Assembly (NCBI GenBank): GCA_937138475.1
Contig: CAKZPD010000037.1
Location: 1 to 64,000 of the forward strand
Length of the DNA: 64,000 nt
Direction of reading: 5' to 3'
From: an uncultured Sulfitobacter sp.
GTDB lineage: Bacteria > Pseudomonadota > Alphaproteobacteria > Rhodobacterales > Rhodobacteraceae
Below the pieces are notes generated by a model. It did no database searches, was not told the origin of the DNA, and saw only the letters and a list, made by a program, of their open reading frames with translations. The stretch's first letter is position 1. Each line of letters opens with the position of its first letter. Below are positions 28,205 to 37,401 of the stretch, in pieces. Both the position numbers and the translations under genes were made by a program.

Positions 28205-30346
28205 TTAATGTGCCTTTTCGCCGCTGCGGCTTTGCCCTGCAGGCGCGCGCACGCGCGAAACGCTGGCGACATCGCCTTCGGCCTCAAGTCGCAGCATCAA
28301 CGAATGAAGATGTGCGATGTCGCGCAGCTCTACCCCTATACGAAGGCGGTAAAAATCCGGTTTCCGATCAACGAATTCAAGATCCGAGATATTCGCCTCG
28401 GTTTCGCCGATCAAAGTGCAAACCCGGCCCAGCGCACCGGCATCATTGCTAAGGGTCAGATCAAGGGTCGCGCCATAGACCGCCGGGTGGCTGCCGTCAT
28501 GCCAGCGCAGGTCAAGCCAGCGGTCTGGCTGATCCTCATAGGCGCTCAGGCGATCGCAATCAATCGCATGCACCACCACGCCCTTGCCGCGAAAGGTGAT
28601 GCCGATGATGCGCTCTCCGGGCAGGGGTTCGCAACACGGGGCGCGATCAAAGGATTGCCCCGGCAAAAGCCCGACCACCGCCCGGCGCGCGTCAACCTTT
28701 TCGCCCTTTTTCGGCATCGAATCGGGATAGACCGCCTGAACCACCTCGCGGCCGGTCAGTTCGGCGCTGCCCAGCCGGGCCAGAAGATCATCGCGATTGC
28801 CCAGCCGCAGGTTGCGCGCCGCTGTGGCCAAGGCCTTGTCCGTCGCCTTGCGCCCCATGTGGTCAAACGCCGAACGCGCCAATTCGCGGCCCAATTTGAT
28901 AAACCGGGCGCGGTCTTCTTCGCGGATGGCGCGGCGGATCGCGGTTTTTGCCTTGCCCGTCGTGGCAATATCCAGCCATGTCGCCTGGGGGGTCTGGCCT
29001 TCGGCGGTAATGATTTCAATCGACTGACCATTCTTGACGCGGGTCCAAAGCGGCACGCGCATGCCGTCGACTTTCGCCCCGACACAGGCCGCGCCAATCC
29101 GGGTGTGGATGGCAAAGGCGAAATCAATCGGCGTCGCACCGCGCGGCAGTTTGACGACCTCGCCCTTTGGGGTAAAGCAGAACACTTTGTCGGAATACAT
29201 CTCAAGCTTGACCGCTTCGAGAAAATCCTCGTGATCGTCTTCGCCGTCGAACTGTTCTGTCAGCTGCACAATCCATTTCGCCGGATCCACGGCAAAGGGG
29301 TTCTGCGAGCGCACCCCATCCCGATAGGACCAATGCGCCGCCACCCCGGTTTCGGCCACATCGTGCATCTGCTGGGTGCGAATTTGCACCTCGACCCGTT
29401 TGCCGTCGCGGCCCGACACCGTGGTATGAATCGACCGATAGCCGTTGGTCTTGGGCTGGCTGATGTAATCCTTGAACCGCCCCGGCACAGCGCGCCACCG
29501 CTGGTGAATAGCCCCCAGCGTGCGATAGCAATCCTCTTCGGTTCCGGTAATGATCCGAAACCCATAGATATCGGACAAGCGGCTAAAGGATTGATCCTTT
29601 TCCTCCATCTTGCGCCAGATCGAATAGGGTTTCTTGGCACGGCCAAAGACCTCGGCGATGACGCGGGCCTTGGTCAGCTCCATCCGCATATCACCGGTGA
29701 TTCGCTGAATGACATCGCCGGTTTCGCGCTGCAAATTAATAAAGCGGCGGATGATGCTCGCGCGCGCCTCGGGGTTCAGTACCCGAAATGCCAGGTCTTC
29801 CAGCTCTTCGCGCATCCACTGCATCCCCATGCGTCCCGCAAGCGGGGCATAGATATCCATGGTTTCACGGGCTTTCTGCGCCTGTTTTTCAGGGCGCATC
29901 GCCTTGATGGTGCGCATATTGTGCAGACGGTCCGCCAGCTTGACCAAAATGACCCGAAGGTCTTTGGACATGGCCATAAACAGCTTGCGGAAATTTTCGG
30001 CCTGTTTGGTCTCGCTTGAGTTCAGCTGAAGGTTGGTCAGCTTGGTCACACCATCCACCAGCATCGCCACCTCGTCACCGAACCGTTCCGCCACCTCTTT
30101 ATACGAGGCTTTGGTGTCTTCGATGGTGTCGTGCAGCAGCGCCGTGATCAGGGTGGCATCATCCAGCCGCTGTTCCGTCAGGATCGCGGCCACAGCAACC
30201 GGATGGCTGAAATACGGCTCTCCCGAGTGGCGGAACTGCCCCTCGTGCATCTCGCGGCCGAAATCATAGGCGGCGCGGATCAACGCTTCGTTGGTCTTGG
30301 GGTTGTAGGGGCGGACAAGCGCAATCAGTTCATCGGCGGATATCAT
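28205..30346 (-). CDS. rsh: Bifunctional (p)ppGpp synthetase/hydrolase
   Basis: 713 residues, a full-length Rel/Spo homologue. Order: HD hydrolase domain (HD at 72-73 in LLHDTIED), synthetase domain with GRAKKPYSIWRKM (235-247) and DIYGFR (259-264), TGS domain, and a C-terminal ACT domain. It makes and degrades the stringent-response alarmone. The first two residues of the synthetase loop read RAKKPYSIWRK, the RXKD/EXKDD region that distinguishes bifunctional enzymes. It lies just downstream of rpoZ. Confidence 0.96.
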   Translation of the reverse strand: MISADELIALVRPYNPKTNEALIRAAYDFGREMHEGQFRHSGEPYFSHPVAVAAILTEQRLDDATLITALLHDTIEDTKASYKEVAERFGDEVAMLVDGVTKLTNLQLNSSETKQAENFRKLFMAMSKDLRVILVKLADRLHNMRTIKAMRPEKQAQKARETMDIYAPLAGRMGMQWMREELEDLAFRVLNPEARASIIRRFINLQRETGDVIQRITGDMRMELTKARVIAEVFGRAKKPYSIWRKMEEKDQSFSRLSDIYGFRIITGTEEDCYRTLGAIHQRWRAVPGRFKDYISQPKTNGYRSIHTTVSGRDGKRVEVQIRTQQMHDVAETGVAAHWSYRDGVRSQNPFAVDPAKWIVQLTEQFDGEDDHEDFLEAVKLEMYSDKVFCFTPKGEVVKLPRGATPIDFAFAIHTRIGAACVGAKVDGMRVPLWTRVKNGQSIEIITAEGQTPQATWLDIATTGKAKTAIRRAIREEDRARFIKLGRELARSAFDHMGRKATDKALATAARNLRLGNRDDLLARLGSAELTGREVVQAVYPDSMPKKGEKVDARRAVVGLLPGQSFDRAPCCEPLPGERIIGITFRGKGVVVHAIDCDRLSAYEDQPDRWLDLRWHDGSHPAVYGATLDLTLSNDAGALGRVCTLIGETEANISDLEFVDRKPDFYRLRIGVELRDIAHLHSLMLRLEAEGDVASVSRVRAPAGQSRSGEKAH

Positions 30347-30374
30347 ACCTGCGCCCCGACCCCTAAAGCAGGTG

Positions 30375-30728
30375 TTACCCCTGGCCTTGCGCGGCCATCA
30401 ACTGGCGCAACAATGCCTCTTCGGACATATTGTCCTCTTCGGGTTTGTCGGCCTCGGCGCCCATCAGCAGCGCCATGGCGTCATCCTCGGCCTCATCGAC
30501 CTCGATCTGGTGCTGGTTGCTTTCGATCAGCCGCTCGCGCAGGTCGTCGGCGCTTTGGGTTTCATCGGCGATTTCACGCAGCGACACCACAGGGTTCTTG
30601 TCGTTGTCACGGTCCACGGTGATCGCGGCCCCGGCAGAAATTTCCCGCGCACGATGCGCGGCCAGCATGACCAGATCGAAACGATTGGGGACTTTATCAA
30701 CGCAATCTTCAACTGTGACGCGGGCCAT
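30375..30728 (-). CDS. rpoZ: RNA polymerase omega subunit
   Basis: 117 residues. [20 protein letters not shown] and [12 protein letters not shown] are the conserved omega core; the C-terminal half is an acidic extension common in alphaproteobacteria. Omega helps assemble RNA polymerase and in some species forms a ppGpp site, in keeping with rsh downstream. The ATG at 30728 gives the family start. Confidence 0.96.
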   Translation of the reverse strand: MARVTVEDCVDKVPNRFDLVMLAAHRAREISAGAAITVDRDNDKNPVVSLREIADETQSADDLRERLIESNQHQIEVDEAEDDAMALLMGAEADKPEEDNMSEEALLRQLMAAQGQG

Positions 30729-30799
30729 GGGGTTCTCCGAAACGTGGATGAGGGACAGAAGTCGCGTATCTAAGGGCATTTTCCCCGATATACAAGCGC

Positions 30800-31417
30800 C
30801 TATTGAAGTTTATGAACCTCGCGCCGCAAGGCCTCGGGCAAGGCATCGCGCATCTGCACGACGGTTTCGCCGCGCACCGGGTGCCGCCAGTCGGGGGCAA
30901 CATCTGCCAATGGAATCAAGACGAAAGCCCGCTCGTGCATGCGGGGGTGCGGTAAGATCAGTTGATCTGGGGCCTCTTGCATTTGTCGCTGCAGCGGCAA
31001 ATCCAGCCAGGCGCGATAGGTCGCAAGGTCAGGGCGGATCTGATCATCCATCGCAATCAGGTCCAGATCAAGGCTGCGTTGCCCCCAACGCTGGACCCGC
31101 TTGCGGCCCATCTGGGCCTCAATTTTATGAAGAACATCAAGCAATTGTGTAGCCGGCCAATCAGTCCTAGCCACAAAAGCGGCGTTAATGTAATCTGGAC
31201 CCGCGCCCGCCGGAAATGCGGGGGTTTTATAAAAGTGGCTGACGGCGCGAATCACCACCCCCGCATCGGTCAGCTTTTCAATGGCAATTTTTATCGTCGC
31301 CACCAGTTCTGATTGCGTTGACGCAAGGTTAGCTCCCGCTGCTATGAGGGCTTCTGACCGGAATTGTGGCAATTTTTGAGTAATATTCGTTCGTTCCGTG
31401 GCTTGCTTCAATTTCAA
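30800..31417 (-). CDS. folK: 2-amino-4-hydroxy-6-hydroxymethyldihydropteridine pyrophosphokinase
   Basis: About 205 residues. The HPPK signature [12 protein letters not shown] and the [12 protein letters not shown]-terminal strand are clear; the enzyme makes the pyrophosphorylated pterin for folate synthesis. No ATG is available near the N-terminus; the reading starts at TTG 31417 after TAGGGA, giving about 20 residues more than usual, with a second TTG two codons later. It is upstream of rpoZ by 71 nt and divergent from the NYN gene. Confidence 0.9.
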   Translation of the reverse strand: MKLKQATERTNITQKLPQFRSEALIAAGANLASTQSELVATIKIAIEKLTDAGVVIRAVSHFYKTPAFPAGAGPDYINAAFVARTDWPATQLLDVLHKIEAQMGRKRVQRWGQRSLDLDLIAMDDQIRPDLATYRAWLDLPLQRQMQEAPDQLILPHPRMHERAFVLIPLADVAPDWRHPVRGETVVQMRDALPEALRREVHKLQ

Positions 31418-31511
31418 ATGTCCCTATTTTACGGCGCTCACCGACCTGTTGAATTATTAAGCACCCTCACTCACGGAACGCCAGCGGCTCGGTAGATCGG
31501 AAGGAACGATA

Positions 31512-32066
31512 ATGTTTTATAAAGACGAGCGGCTTGCGCTGTTCATTGACGGGTCGAATCTGTATGCCGCCGCGAAAGCCTTGGGGTTTGACGTTGACTA
31601 TAAGTTGCTGCGCCAGGAATTCATGCGGCGCGGTAAAATGTTGCGGGCTTTTTATTATACGGCCTTGCTGGAAAATGACGAATATTCCCCCATTCGTCCA
31701 TTGGTCGATTGGTTGAATTACAACGGCTTCACCATGGTGACAAAACCCGCCAAGGAATACACCGACAGCATGGGCCGCCGCAAGGTCAAGGGCAACATGG
31801 ATATTGAGCTGGCCGTCGATGCGATGGAGCTGGCCCCCCATGTCGATCACATCGTGCTGTTTTCCGGCGACGGCGATTTCCGCCCCCTGGTCGAAAGCCT
31901 GCAACGTCAAGGGGTTCGCGTTTCTGTTGTGTCAACAATCCGCAGCCAGCCCCCGATGATCTCGGACGAGTTGCGCCGCCAGGCGGACAACTTTATCGAA
32001 CTGGCCGAGCTGAAGGACGTGCTGGGCCGCCCGCCGCGCGAAATGCCCGAACAACAAGACGCCTGA
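31512..32066 (+). CDS. NYN domain protein (LabA/DUF88 family)
   Basis: 184 residues. Acidic residues of the PIN-like NYN nuclease fold are in place: FIDGSNLY (Asp13), NMDIELAVDAM, and LFSGDGDF. Such proteins are predicted RNases; cellular targets are unknown. The start at 31512 follows GGAAGGAACGATA. It is divergent from folK and is followed by a 226-nt gap holding structured RNA signals (see the entries at 32138 and 32259). Confidence 0.9.
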   Translation: MFYKDERLALFIDGSNLYAAAKALGFDVDYKLLRQEFMRRGKMLRAFYYTALLENDEYSPIRPLVDWLNYNGFTMVTKPAKEYTDSMGRRKVKGNMDIELAVDAMELAPHVDHIVLFSGDGDFRPLVESLQRQGVRVSVVSTIRSQPPMISDELRRQADNFIELAELKDVLGRPPREMPEQQDA

Positions 32067-32137
32067 ACGGCCTGACCCGCTGCGGAAACTATCGCGCCGA
32101 CGTAACGCAACGTTCGTTGCCCGATTTTTATTAAAAA

Positions 32138-32166
32138 GGGGCATTGCCTTATCAAGGCAATGCCCC
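32138..32166 (-). terminator. Strong intrinsic terminator oriented to the minus strand
   Basis: A perfect 13-bp stem (32138-32150 with 32154-32166) closes a 3-nt loop. Reading the minus strand, TTTTT and then AATAAAAAT follow, as in an intrinsic terminator. On the plus strand no T-run follows. No minus-strand gene lies upstream, so the transcript it would end is not annotated. Confidence 0.8.
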
Positions 32167-32258
32167 ACCTTGTAAAAAGTGCTATTTTAAATATCGGCTA
32201 TGTGTCACTCACTCCACGCAACCTGTGATTAGGTTAGGCTGGTTTAATTCTAATGAAA

Positions 32259-32276
32259 CCCCCCAAAAAAGGGGGG
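32259..32276 (+). promoter_or_regulatory. C6-A6-G6 hairpin in the leader of the LuxR-type gene
   Basis: Six C, six A and six G in a row form a 6-bp all-GC hairpin. The G tract runs into GGGGGGAG, a possible ribosome-binding sequence about 15 nt before the ATG at 32293, so folding could limit translation. A second GGGG lies closer to the start, which weakens the idea. Confidence 0.5.
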
Positions 32277-32292
32277 AGCAGACCGGGGCATT

Positions 32293-33000
32293 ATGATCCT
32301 GAACGAAGCGCCGGATCTTGAACGGCACCAAAGCATCGAAGGCCTTTGGGAAGATCTTCTTAGGGTGCTTCGCAAGCACGAGGTCAATCATGTCATCTAT
32401 TTGACGGTGACAGAAGGCTTTACCCACCCCTATCGGCTGAGCACGCTGGACCATACGACCGACCAGACCTGCCCCTCGCGGAACCAGTTTTTGACACACC
32501 GCTGCCACAGCTATGAGATGTCGCGCACGGGGGCCGCGTTTCTATCTGAAAGCGAATTCCTGACCCCGCAAAGCCGCGCCTTTGTCGAATCGGTCGTCGA
32601 TCAGGGCTTTCGCAGTGGTCTGGCGATTCCGATGCGCCTGCAAGGATCCAGACGATTTGGCGGCTTTAATCTGGGCACGGCCCTGTCGCGCGATGCCTTC
32701 ATGGCGCAATTTTGGCCCCGCGCCGAGGAATTTCGCGCGCTTTGCCTGATTGCCCACCGACGCCTGGAAGAGCTGTCGGAAACCACACCGCCGCTGGATA
32801 TTTCATCCATCCTGACCCCGCGCGAGCGCGAGATTGCCCAGCTTGTCGCGCGCGGCCTAAGCCGCAAAAGCATCGCGCACCGTTGTGGCATTTCAATGAA
32901 CACCGTGTCGGATTATGCCAAATCGGTGTATCGCAAGCTGGGCGTCAACAACCGTGTGCAATTGGCGCAACGGATGCGGCATCCGCTGTCACAAGGCTAG
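32293..33000 (+). CDS. LuxR-family transcriptional regulator
   Basis: 235 residues. The C-terminal HTH is [20 protein letters not shown], then [24 protein letters not shown]. The N-terminal 160 residues look like an autoinducer-binding-type domain ([25 protein letters not shown]). No LuxI synthase is present in the window, so this is a LuxR solo that may bind another organism's signal or none. It has no close operon partners. Confidence 0.85.
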   Translation: MILNEAPDLERHQSIEGLWEDLLRVLRKHEVNHVIYLTVTEGFTHPYRLSTLDHTTDQTCPSRNQFLTHRCHSYEMSRTGAAFLSESEFLTPQSRAFVESVVDQGFRSGLAIPMRLQGSRRFGGFNLGTALSRDAFMAQFWPRAEEFRALCLIAHRRLEELSETTPPLDISSILTPREREIAQLVARGLSRKSIAHRCGISMNTVSDYAKSVYRKLGVNNRVQLAQRMRHPLSQG

Positions 33001-33053
33001 ACCCTGCGGGAAGAAACCCTTACCAAAAGGGCGAACCACCGCCGGAGACCCCG

Positions 33054-34004
33054 ATGCCCAAACCGCCGCTGATCCTTTATTTGGCCGCCCCGCGCGGGTT
33101 TTGTGCCGGCGTTGACCGCGCCATCAAGATCGTCGAGATGGCGATCGAGAAATGGGGCGCGCCGATCTTTGTCCGCCACGAGATTGTGCACAACAAATTC
33201 GTCGTTGATGGGCTGCGGCAAAAGGGGGCCGTGTTCGTCGAAGATCTGTCGGAATGCCCCGACGATCGCCCGGTAATTTTCTCGGCCCATGGGGTTCCCA
33301 AAACCGTGCCGCGCGCGGCACAGGCCCGCAACATGATCTTTGTCGATGCGACCTGCCCCCTGGTGTCCAAAGTCCACATCGAGGCCCAGCGCCATGCCGA
33401 CAACGGGTTGCAGATTGTAATGATTGGCCATGCCGGCCATCCGGAAACCGTTGGAACCATGGGGCAATTACCCGCCGGCGAGGTGTTGTTGGTTGAAACG
33501 CCGCAAGACGTTGAAACCCTTGCCGTGCGCGATCCGGCGGCCTTGGCCTATGTCACGCAAACCACCCTCAGCGTGGATGACACGGCGGATGTGGTGACCG
33601 CCCTGCGCGCCCGCTTTCCCAGCATTCATGGGCCTCACAAAGAAGACATCTGCTATGCCACCACCAACCGGCAAGAGGCCGTCAAGGCCATGGCCGCGCG
33701 CTGTGATGCGATGCTGGTGGTGGGCGCGCCGAATTCGTCCAACTCGCGGCGGCTGGTCGAGGTCGGCGCCCGCGCCGGTTGCGCCTATGCCCAGCTGGTT
33801 CAGCGCGCACATGACATCGACTGGCGCGCGCTTGAAGGGATCCGCAGCATGGGGATCACCGCCGGCGCATCAGCCCCCGAGGTCTTGATCAACGAGGTCA
33901 TAGACGCCTTTCGCGCCCGCTATGACGTCGAAATCCAAATCGTCGAAACCGCAGTGGAAAACGTGGAGTTCAAAGTTCCACGCGTGCTGCGCGAACCGGC
34001 ATGA
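33054..34004 (+). CDS. ispH: 4-hydroxy-3-methylbut-2-enyl diphosphate reductase
   Basis: 316 residues. Three iron-sulfur cysteines are visible in [22 protein letters not shown] and [11 protein letters not shown]; the proton-relay Glu is in GHPETVG. It carries out the last step of the non-mevalonate isoprenoid pathway. CCGGAGACCCC precedes the ATG at 33054. The stop overlaps the next ATG (ATGA). Confidence 0.97.
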   Translation: MPKPPLILYLAAPRGFCAGVDRAIKIVEMAIEKWGAPIFVRHEIVHNKFVVDGLRQKGAVFVEDLSECPDDRPVIFSAHGVPKTVPRAAQARNMIFVDATCPLVSKVHIEAQRHADNGLQIVMIGHAGHPETVGTMGQLPAGEVLLVETPQDVETLAVRDPAALAYVTQTTLSVDDTADVVTALRARFPSIHGPHKEDICYATTNRQEAVKAMAARCDAMLVVGAPNSSNSRRLVEVGARAGCAYAQLVQRAHDIDWRALEGIRSMGITAGASAPEVLINEVIDAFRARYDVEIQIVETAVENVEFKVPRVLREPA

Positions 34005-34453
34005 AGCGGATCCCCCCCGCTGCGTTGCTGCTGGGTCTGGCCGGGGTCATCCCGTTCGTCTGGGGCGCAGCCAGCCTGCACAGCGACGCGCTGGCGCTGT
34101 GGGGGGCAAAATGGCTGGGTGCGCGGTTTATCGGCCCCTATGTGCAATTGTTTTATGGCGCGATCATTTTGGCGTTCATGTCCGGGGTTCTGTGGGGTTT
34201 TGCCACCAAAGCGCCGCCCGCGCAGGCGCCTGTTGGATATCTGCTCTCGGTGGTGCCGGCGCTTTGGGCGTTTCTGATGACTGGTGGCGGCCCGGTCAGC
34301 GCCAGCTTGAACCTGATGTTTGGGTTTTTGGGTCTGCTGTTGCTGGATTATTTCTTTTGGGTCTGGCGTCTGGCCCCGGCCTGGTGGATGTCCTTGCGGC
34401 TGCTTTTGACGGTTATCGTCGTTCTGTGCCTTGGCGTCACCGCGTTTTCCTAA
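34001..34453 (+). CDS. DUF3429 family membrane protein
   Basis: 150 residues with about five hydrophobic segments. The [19 protein letters not shown] segment matches the DUF3429 family of inner-membrane proteins of unknown function. It overlaps ispH by four bases, implying translational coupling, and precedes rnhA by 65 nt. Confidence 0.82.
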   Translation: MKRIPPAALLLGLAGVIPFVWGAASLHSDALALWGAKWLGARFIGPYVQLFYGAIILAFMSGVLWGFATKAPPAQAPVGYLLSVVPALWAFLMTGGGPVSASLNLMFGFLGLLLLDYFFWVWRLAPAWWMSLRLLLTVIVVLCLGVTAFS

Positions 34454-34518
34454 GACAGCGGCACGGCGCGGCGTTTTCCGGCTGGACGCGCCCCCATGCG
34501 ATTGGATAGCACTGCCCC

Positions 34519-34974
34519 ATGACCAAGCTTTTCGCATATACGGATGGCGCGTGCAGCGGCAATCCCGGCCCCGGTGGCTGGGGCGCTTTGCTGCGCGCGA
34601 TGGACAATGACACCTGCGTCAAAGAACGCGAACTGATGGGCGGAGAGCCACAGACCACCAACAACCGGATGGAGCTGCTGGCCGCGATCAATGCCCTGGA
34701 AGCCCTTGAGCGCACGACCGAAATCACCGTCGTCACCGACAGCAATTACGTCAAGAACGGGATCACCGGGTGGATCTTTGGTTGGAAAAAGAATGGCTGG
34801 AAGAACGCCGCCAAAAAGCCGGTCAAAAACGCCGAGCTTTGGCAAAGGCTGGATGCCGCCAATGCCCGCCACAACGTCACCTGGAAATGGGTCAAGGGCC
34901 ATGCTGGCCACCCGGAAAATGAACGCGCCGATGCGCTGGCCCGCGCCGGCATGGCCCCGTTCAAGACCGGCTAG
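34519..34974 (+). CDS. rnhA: Ribonuclease HI
   Basis: 151 residues. The catalytic carboxylates are seen in [16 protein letters not shown] (Asp9), [17 protein letters not shown] and NERADALAR. The basic protrusion [16 protein letters not shown] is of the E. coli type. It removes RNA from RNA-DNA hybrids. A bidirectional terminator follows at 35106-35131. Confidence 0.97.
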   Translation: MTKLFAYTDGACSGNPGPGGWGALLRAMDNDTCVKERELMGGEPQTTNNRMELLAAINALEALERTTEITVVTDSNYVKNGITGWIFGWKKNGWKNAAKKPVKNAELWQRLDAANARHNVTWKWVKGHAGHPENERADALARAGMAPFKTG

Positions 34975-35283
34975 GGTTCGTCCGGCGCGGCGCAGGAAAG
35001 ACGGCCCTATTACATGGCAACCGGCAGCCTTGCTGATTTGACCGATCCTGACGGGCGCGCCGGTTCAAACGGGCGAAAGATGGGAAAATCAGCTGTTCAC
35101 ATCGAAAACCGCCGCAAAAGCGCGGCGGTTTCTTGAAGCATCTCTATGGCGCATTTCTATAAGGGTTATCCTGAATAATGAGGCGCATCAGACTGGCTTC
35201 GATAACTGACACATACCACAAAATTCCCCGAGTCGCATCCAGAATTTTCAGGGCCTATTTTCAATTTGAATCAGTCGCGCGCC
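34975..35283. other. Intergenic region between rnhA and fmt
   Basis: 309 nt between convergent genes. It contains the bidirectional terminator at 35106-35131. Two short open frames (40 codons from 35014 and 50 codons from 35178) lack good ribosome sites and are not called. The AT-rich part 35180-35280 shows nothing else I recognise. Confidence 0.7.
35106..35131. terminator. Bidirectional terminator of rnhA and fmt
   Basis: AAACCGCCGC (35106-35115) pairs perfectly with GCGGCGGTTT (35122-35131) around loop AAAAGC. On the plus strand TTTCTT follows; on the minus strand a T-run is formed by the stem base. Confidence 0.85.
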
Positions 35284-36186
35284 CTAGCGCAGGATTGCCC
35301 CCTCGGGAAGCGGGCAGCCATGGGTAAAAACGGTTGCATCCTGCGCCGCCTTACCCGCCCGTTGCAGGCGCAGCAATTCAACCGCGCCATCCTTGCACAC
35401 CACCCGCAGGGGTGCGTGTAAAATCTGACCCGGCTGACCTTGCCCAGGCGCCAATCGCGCCCCCAGCACCTTGATCCGCGCGCCATCCAGGTCAAACCAG
35501 GCGCCGGGAAACGGCGACAACCCGCGAATTTGACGATCAATGTCACGGGCCGGGTTGTGCCAATCTATGCGCGCTTCGGCCTTGTCGATCTTGGCGGCAT
35601 AGCACACCCCGTCCGCGCCCTGCGGCGTGGCCGGCGGCAGATCGGCCAAGGTTTTCACAATCAATGCAGCCCCCATCTGCGACAGACGGTCATGCAGCGC
35701 CAGCGTCGTTTCCTCGGGGGTGATATCAGTTTTCGACCTGGCCAGAACCGGGCCGGTGTCCAGGCCGGCCTCCATCTGCATGATACAGACACCGGTTTGC
35801 GGATCGCCGGCCATAATGGCACGGTGAATGGGCGCGGCGCCGCGCCAGCGTGGCAACAGGCTGGCGTGGATATTCAGGCACCCAAGACGCGGCGCATCCA
35901 ACAGCACCTGAGGCAGGATCAACCCATAGGCCACCACCACGGCCACATCGGCGCCAAGCCCCTCAAAGGCGGCGATATCGCTGGGGTCTTTGAAATTGCG
36001 CGGGTGGCGAACCGGCAGGCCCAGTGCCTCGGCACGGGTCTGAACCGGCGATGCACGATCTTTTTTGCCGCGCCCGGCCGGGCGCGGTGGCTGGCAATAC
36101 ACGCAAACAATTTCATGCCCCGCGTTGACAAGCGCCTCGAGCACCGGAACCGAAAAATCTGGCGTTCCCATAAAGATAATGCGCAT
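35284..36186 (-). CDS. fmt: Methionyl-tRNA formyltransferase
   Basis: 300 residues. [19 protein letters not shown], the formyl-folate site [16 protein letters not shown] and the catalytic region [11 protein letters not shown] are classical. It formylates initiator Met-tRNA. It is the third gene of a minus-strand unit with two deformylase-like genes upstream (gaps of 12 and 81 nt), coupling formylation and its removal. Confidence 0.97.
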   Translation of the reverse strand: MRIIFMGTPDFSVPVLEALVNAGHEIVCVYCQPPRPAGRGKKDRASPVQTRAEALGLPVRHPRNFKDPSDIAAFEGLGADVAVVVAYGLILPQVLLDAPRLGCLNIHASLLPRWRGAAPIHRAIMAGDPQTGVCIMQMEAGLDTGPVLARSKTDITPEETTLALHDRLSQMGAALIVKTLADLPPATPQGADGVCYAAKIDKAEARIDWHNPARDIDRQIRGLSPFPGAWFDLDGARIKVLGARLAPGQGQPGQILHAPLRVVCKDGAVELLRLQRAGKAAQDATVFTHGCPLPEGAILR

Positions 36187-36198
36187 GCCGCCCACCCC

Positions 36199-36699
36199 CT
36201 ATCGCATGGCCAACTTGCGGGCCCGGCGGATCAACATATCGCGCTTGACCTTGCCCAGCCGGTCAAAGAACATCATGCCGTTCAGGTGGTCTATCTGATG
36301 CTGAACGCTTGTCGCCTCAAGGCCGACAAAATCGCGCCGCACCAACATGCCGTCTTCGTTCATGAAACGCACCGATACGCCGCGTGGCCGCGACACCTCG
36401 GCCGCAACGCCTGGCAGGTTTGGACTGGCCTCTTCATGACTGCGCATCACGGATGACGCATCAATGATCTCGGGGTTGGCCATCCGAATGCGCCGGTCGC
36501 GCCCGTCCGAAGCATCAACCACAGCCAGGCGCAAGCTGACGCCGATTTGCGGCGCGGCAAGCCCGACCCCCGGCATGGCGTCCATTGTGTCGATCATATC
36601 ATCCCAAAGGGCGCGAACGTCCTGGGTTATCTCTGGCACTTCGCTGGCGATGGCGCGCAACCGCGCGTCGGGCCAGGGGATACAGCGTCGAACCGTCAT
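36199..36699 (-). CDS. Peptide deformylase-like protein, catalytic residues lost
   Basis: 166 residues with the deformylase fold: motif 1 GVGLAAPQIG is intact, but motif 2 reads EASPNLP where EGCLSxP is expected (the metal-binding Cys is Ser), and motif 3 reads QHQIDHL where QHEIDHL is expected (the catalytic Glu is Gln). Deformylase activity is therefore unlikely. It lies between the canonical def and fmt. The ATG at 36699 follows AAAGGG at a slightly long distance; an upstream ATG at 36723 is possible. The frame is open, so this looks like a maintained non-catalytic paralogue, not a decaying gene. Confidence 0.85.
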   Translation of the reverse strand: MTVRRCIPWPDARLRAIASEVPEITQDVRALWDDMIDTMDAMPGVGLAAPQIGVSLRLAVVDASDGRDRRIRMANPEIIDASSVMRSHEEASPNLPGVAAEVSRPRGVSVRFMNEDGMLVRRDFVGLEATSVQHQIDHLNGMMFFDRLGKVKRDMLIRRARKLAMR

Positions 36700-36780
36700 G
36701 AATGCGCCGCCCTTTCTGAGCATACCCCGCGCGCGCGGCGGGACCTGGGTTAACAAAACGTCGGGGCTGTGGTGCGGCCC

Positions 36781-37308
36781 TTAAGCCCGCGCCCGCTCGC
36801 GCTTTAACTTGACCATCTTGCGGGTGATCATTTGCCGCTTCAACGGTTTGAGGTAATCAATAAACAGCTTGCCATCCAGGTGGTCTATCTCGTGCTGAAC
36901 GCATGTGGCCCACAGCCCAGAGAACTCCTGTTCATGTTGATGCCCATCCCGGTCGATCCAGCGCACCTGAACCTCGGCCGGGCGGGTCACTTCGGCATAT
37001 TGTTCAGGGATGGAAAGGCAGCCTTCCTCATAGACGCTCTGCGTGTCCGAGGTTGCAACCACCTGCGGGTTGAACATCACCATCGGGCGTGGGGCCTCGC
37101 CTTCTTCTTTGACGCAATCCATTACGATCAACCGTTGCAACACACCGATCTGCGGCGCAGCCAGGCCGATACCGGGCGCATCATACATGGTTTCCAGCAT
37201 ATCATCGGCCAAGGCGCGCAGCGCATCGCTGAGATCGGCGATGGGCGCGGCGGGTTTCTTCAGACGTGGGTCGGGGTGAAGCAGAATAGGGCGTATCATA
37301 TCTGTCAT
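36781..37308 (-). CDS. def: Peptide deformylase
   Basis: 175 residues with all three motifs: GIGLAAPQIG, EEGCLSIPE with the metal-binding Cys, and QHEIDHLDGKLF with two His ligands and the catalytic Glu. It removes the formyl group from new proteins. The start could be 37317, 37308 or 37299; the middle ATG is used. It heads def / def-like / fmt. Confidence 0.95.
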   Translation of the reverse strand: MTDMIRPILLHPDPRLKKPAAPIADLSDALRALADDMLETMYDAPGIGLAAPQIGVLQRLIVMDCVKEEGEAPRPMVMFNPQVVATSDTQSVYEEGCLSIPEQYAEVTRPAEVQVRWIDRDGHQHEQEFSGLWATCVQHEIDHLDGKLFIDYLKPLKRQMITRKMVKLKRERARA

Positions 37309-37401
37309 GTAGGCCATGCCACTGCGCGGCGCAACACAGCAAGGGGGTTGCGATTGCTCTATTTGGCGCTAGCTTGGCGCGACATTGCAAGGAGCGCCCA
37401 G

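Noticed and set aside
28166..30019. 617-codon open frame on the plus strand opposite rsh
   Set aside because: Shadow of the (p)ppGpp synthetase gene; no domain features and no ribosome site.
35014..35136. 40-codon frame after rnhA
   Set aside because: It runs through the terminator stem, so translation would disturb it, and the possible ribosome site AGGAAAG is too far from the ATG.
35178..35327. 49-residue frame running into the fmt 3' end
   Set aside because: No ribosome site, arginine-rich random look, overlaps fmt antisense.
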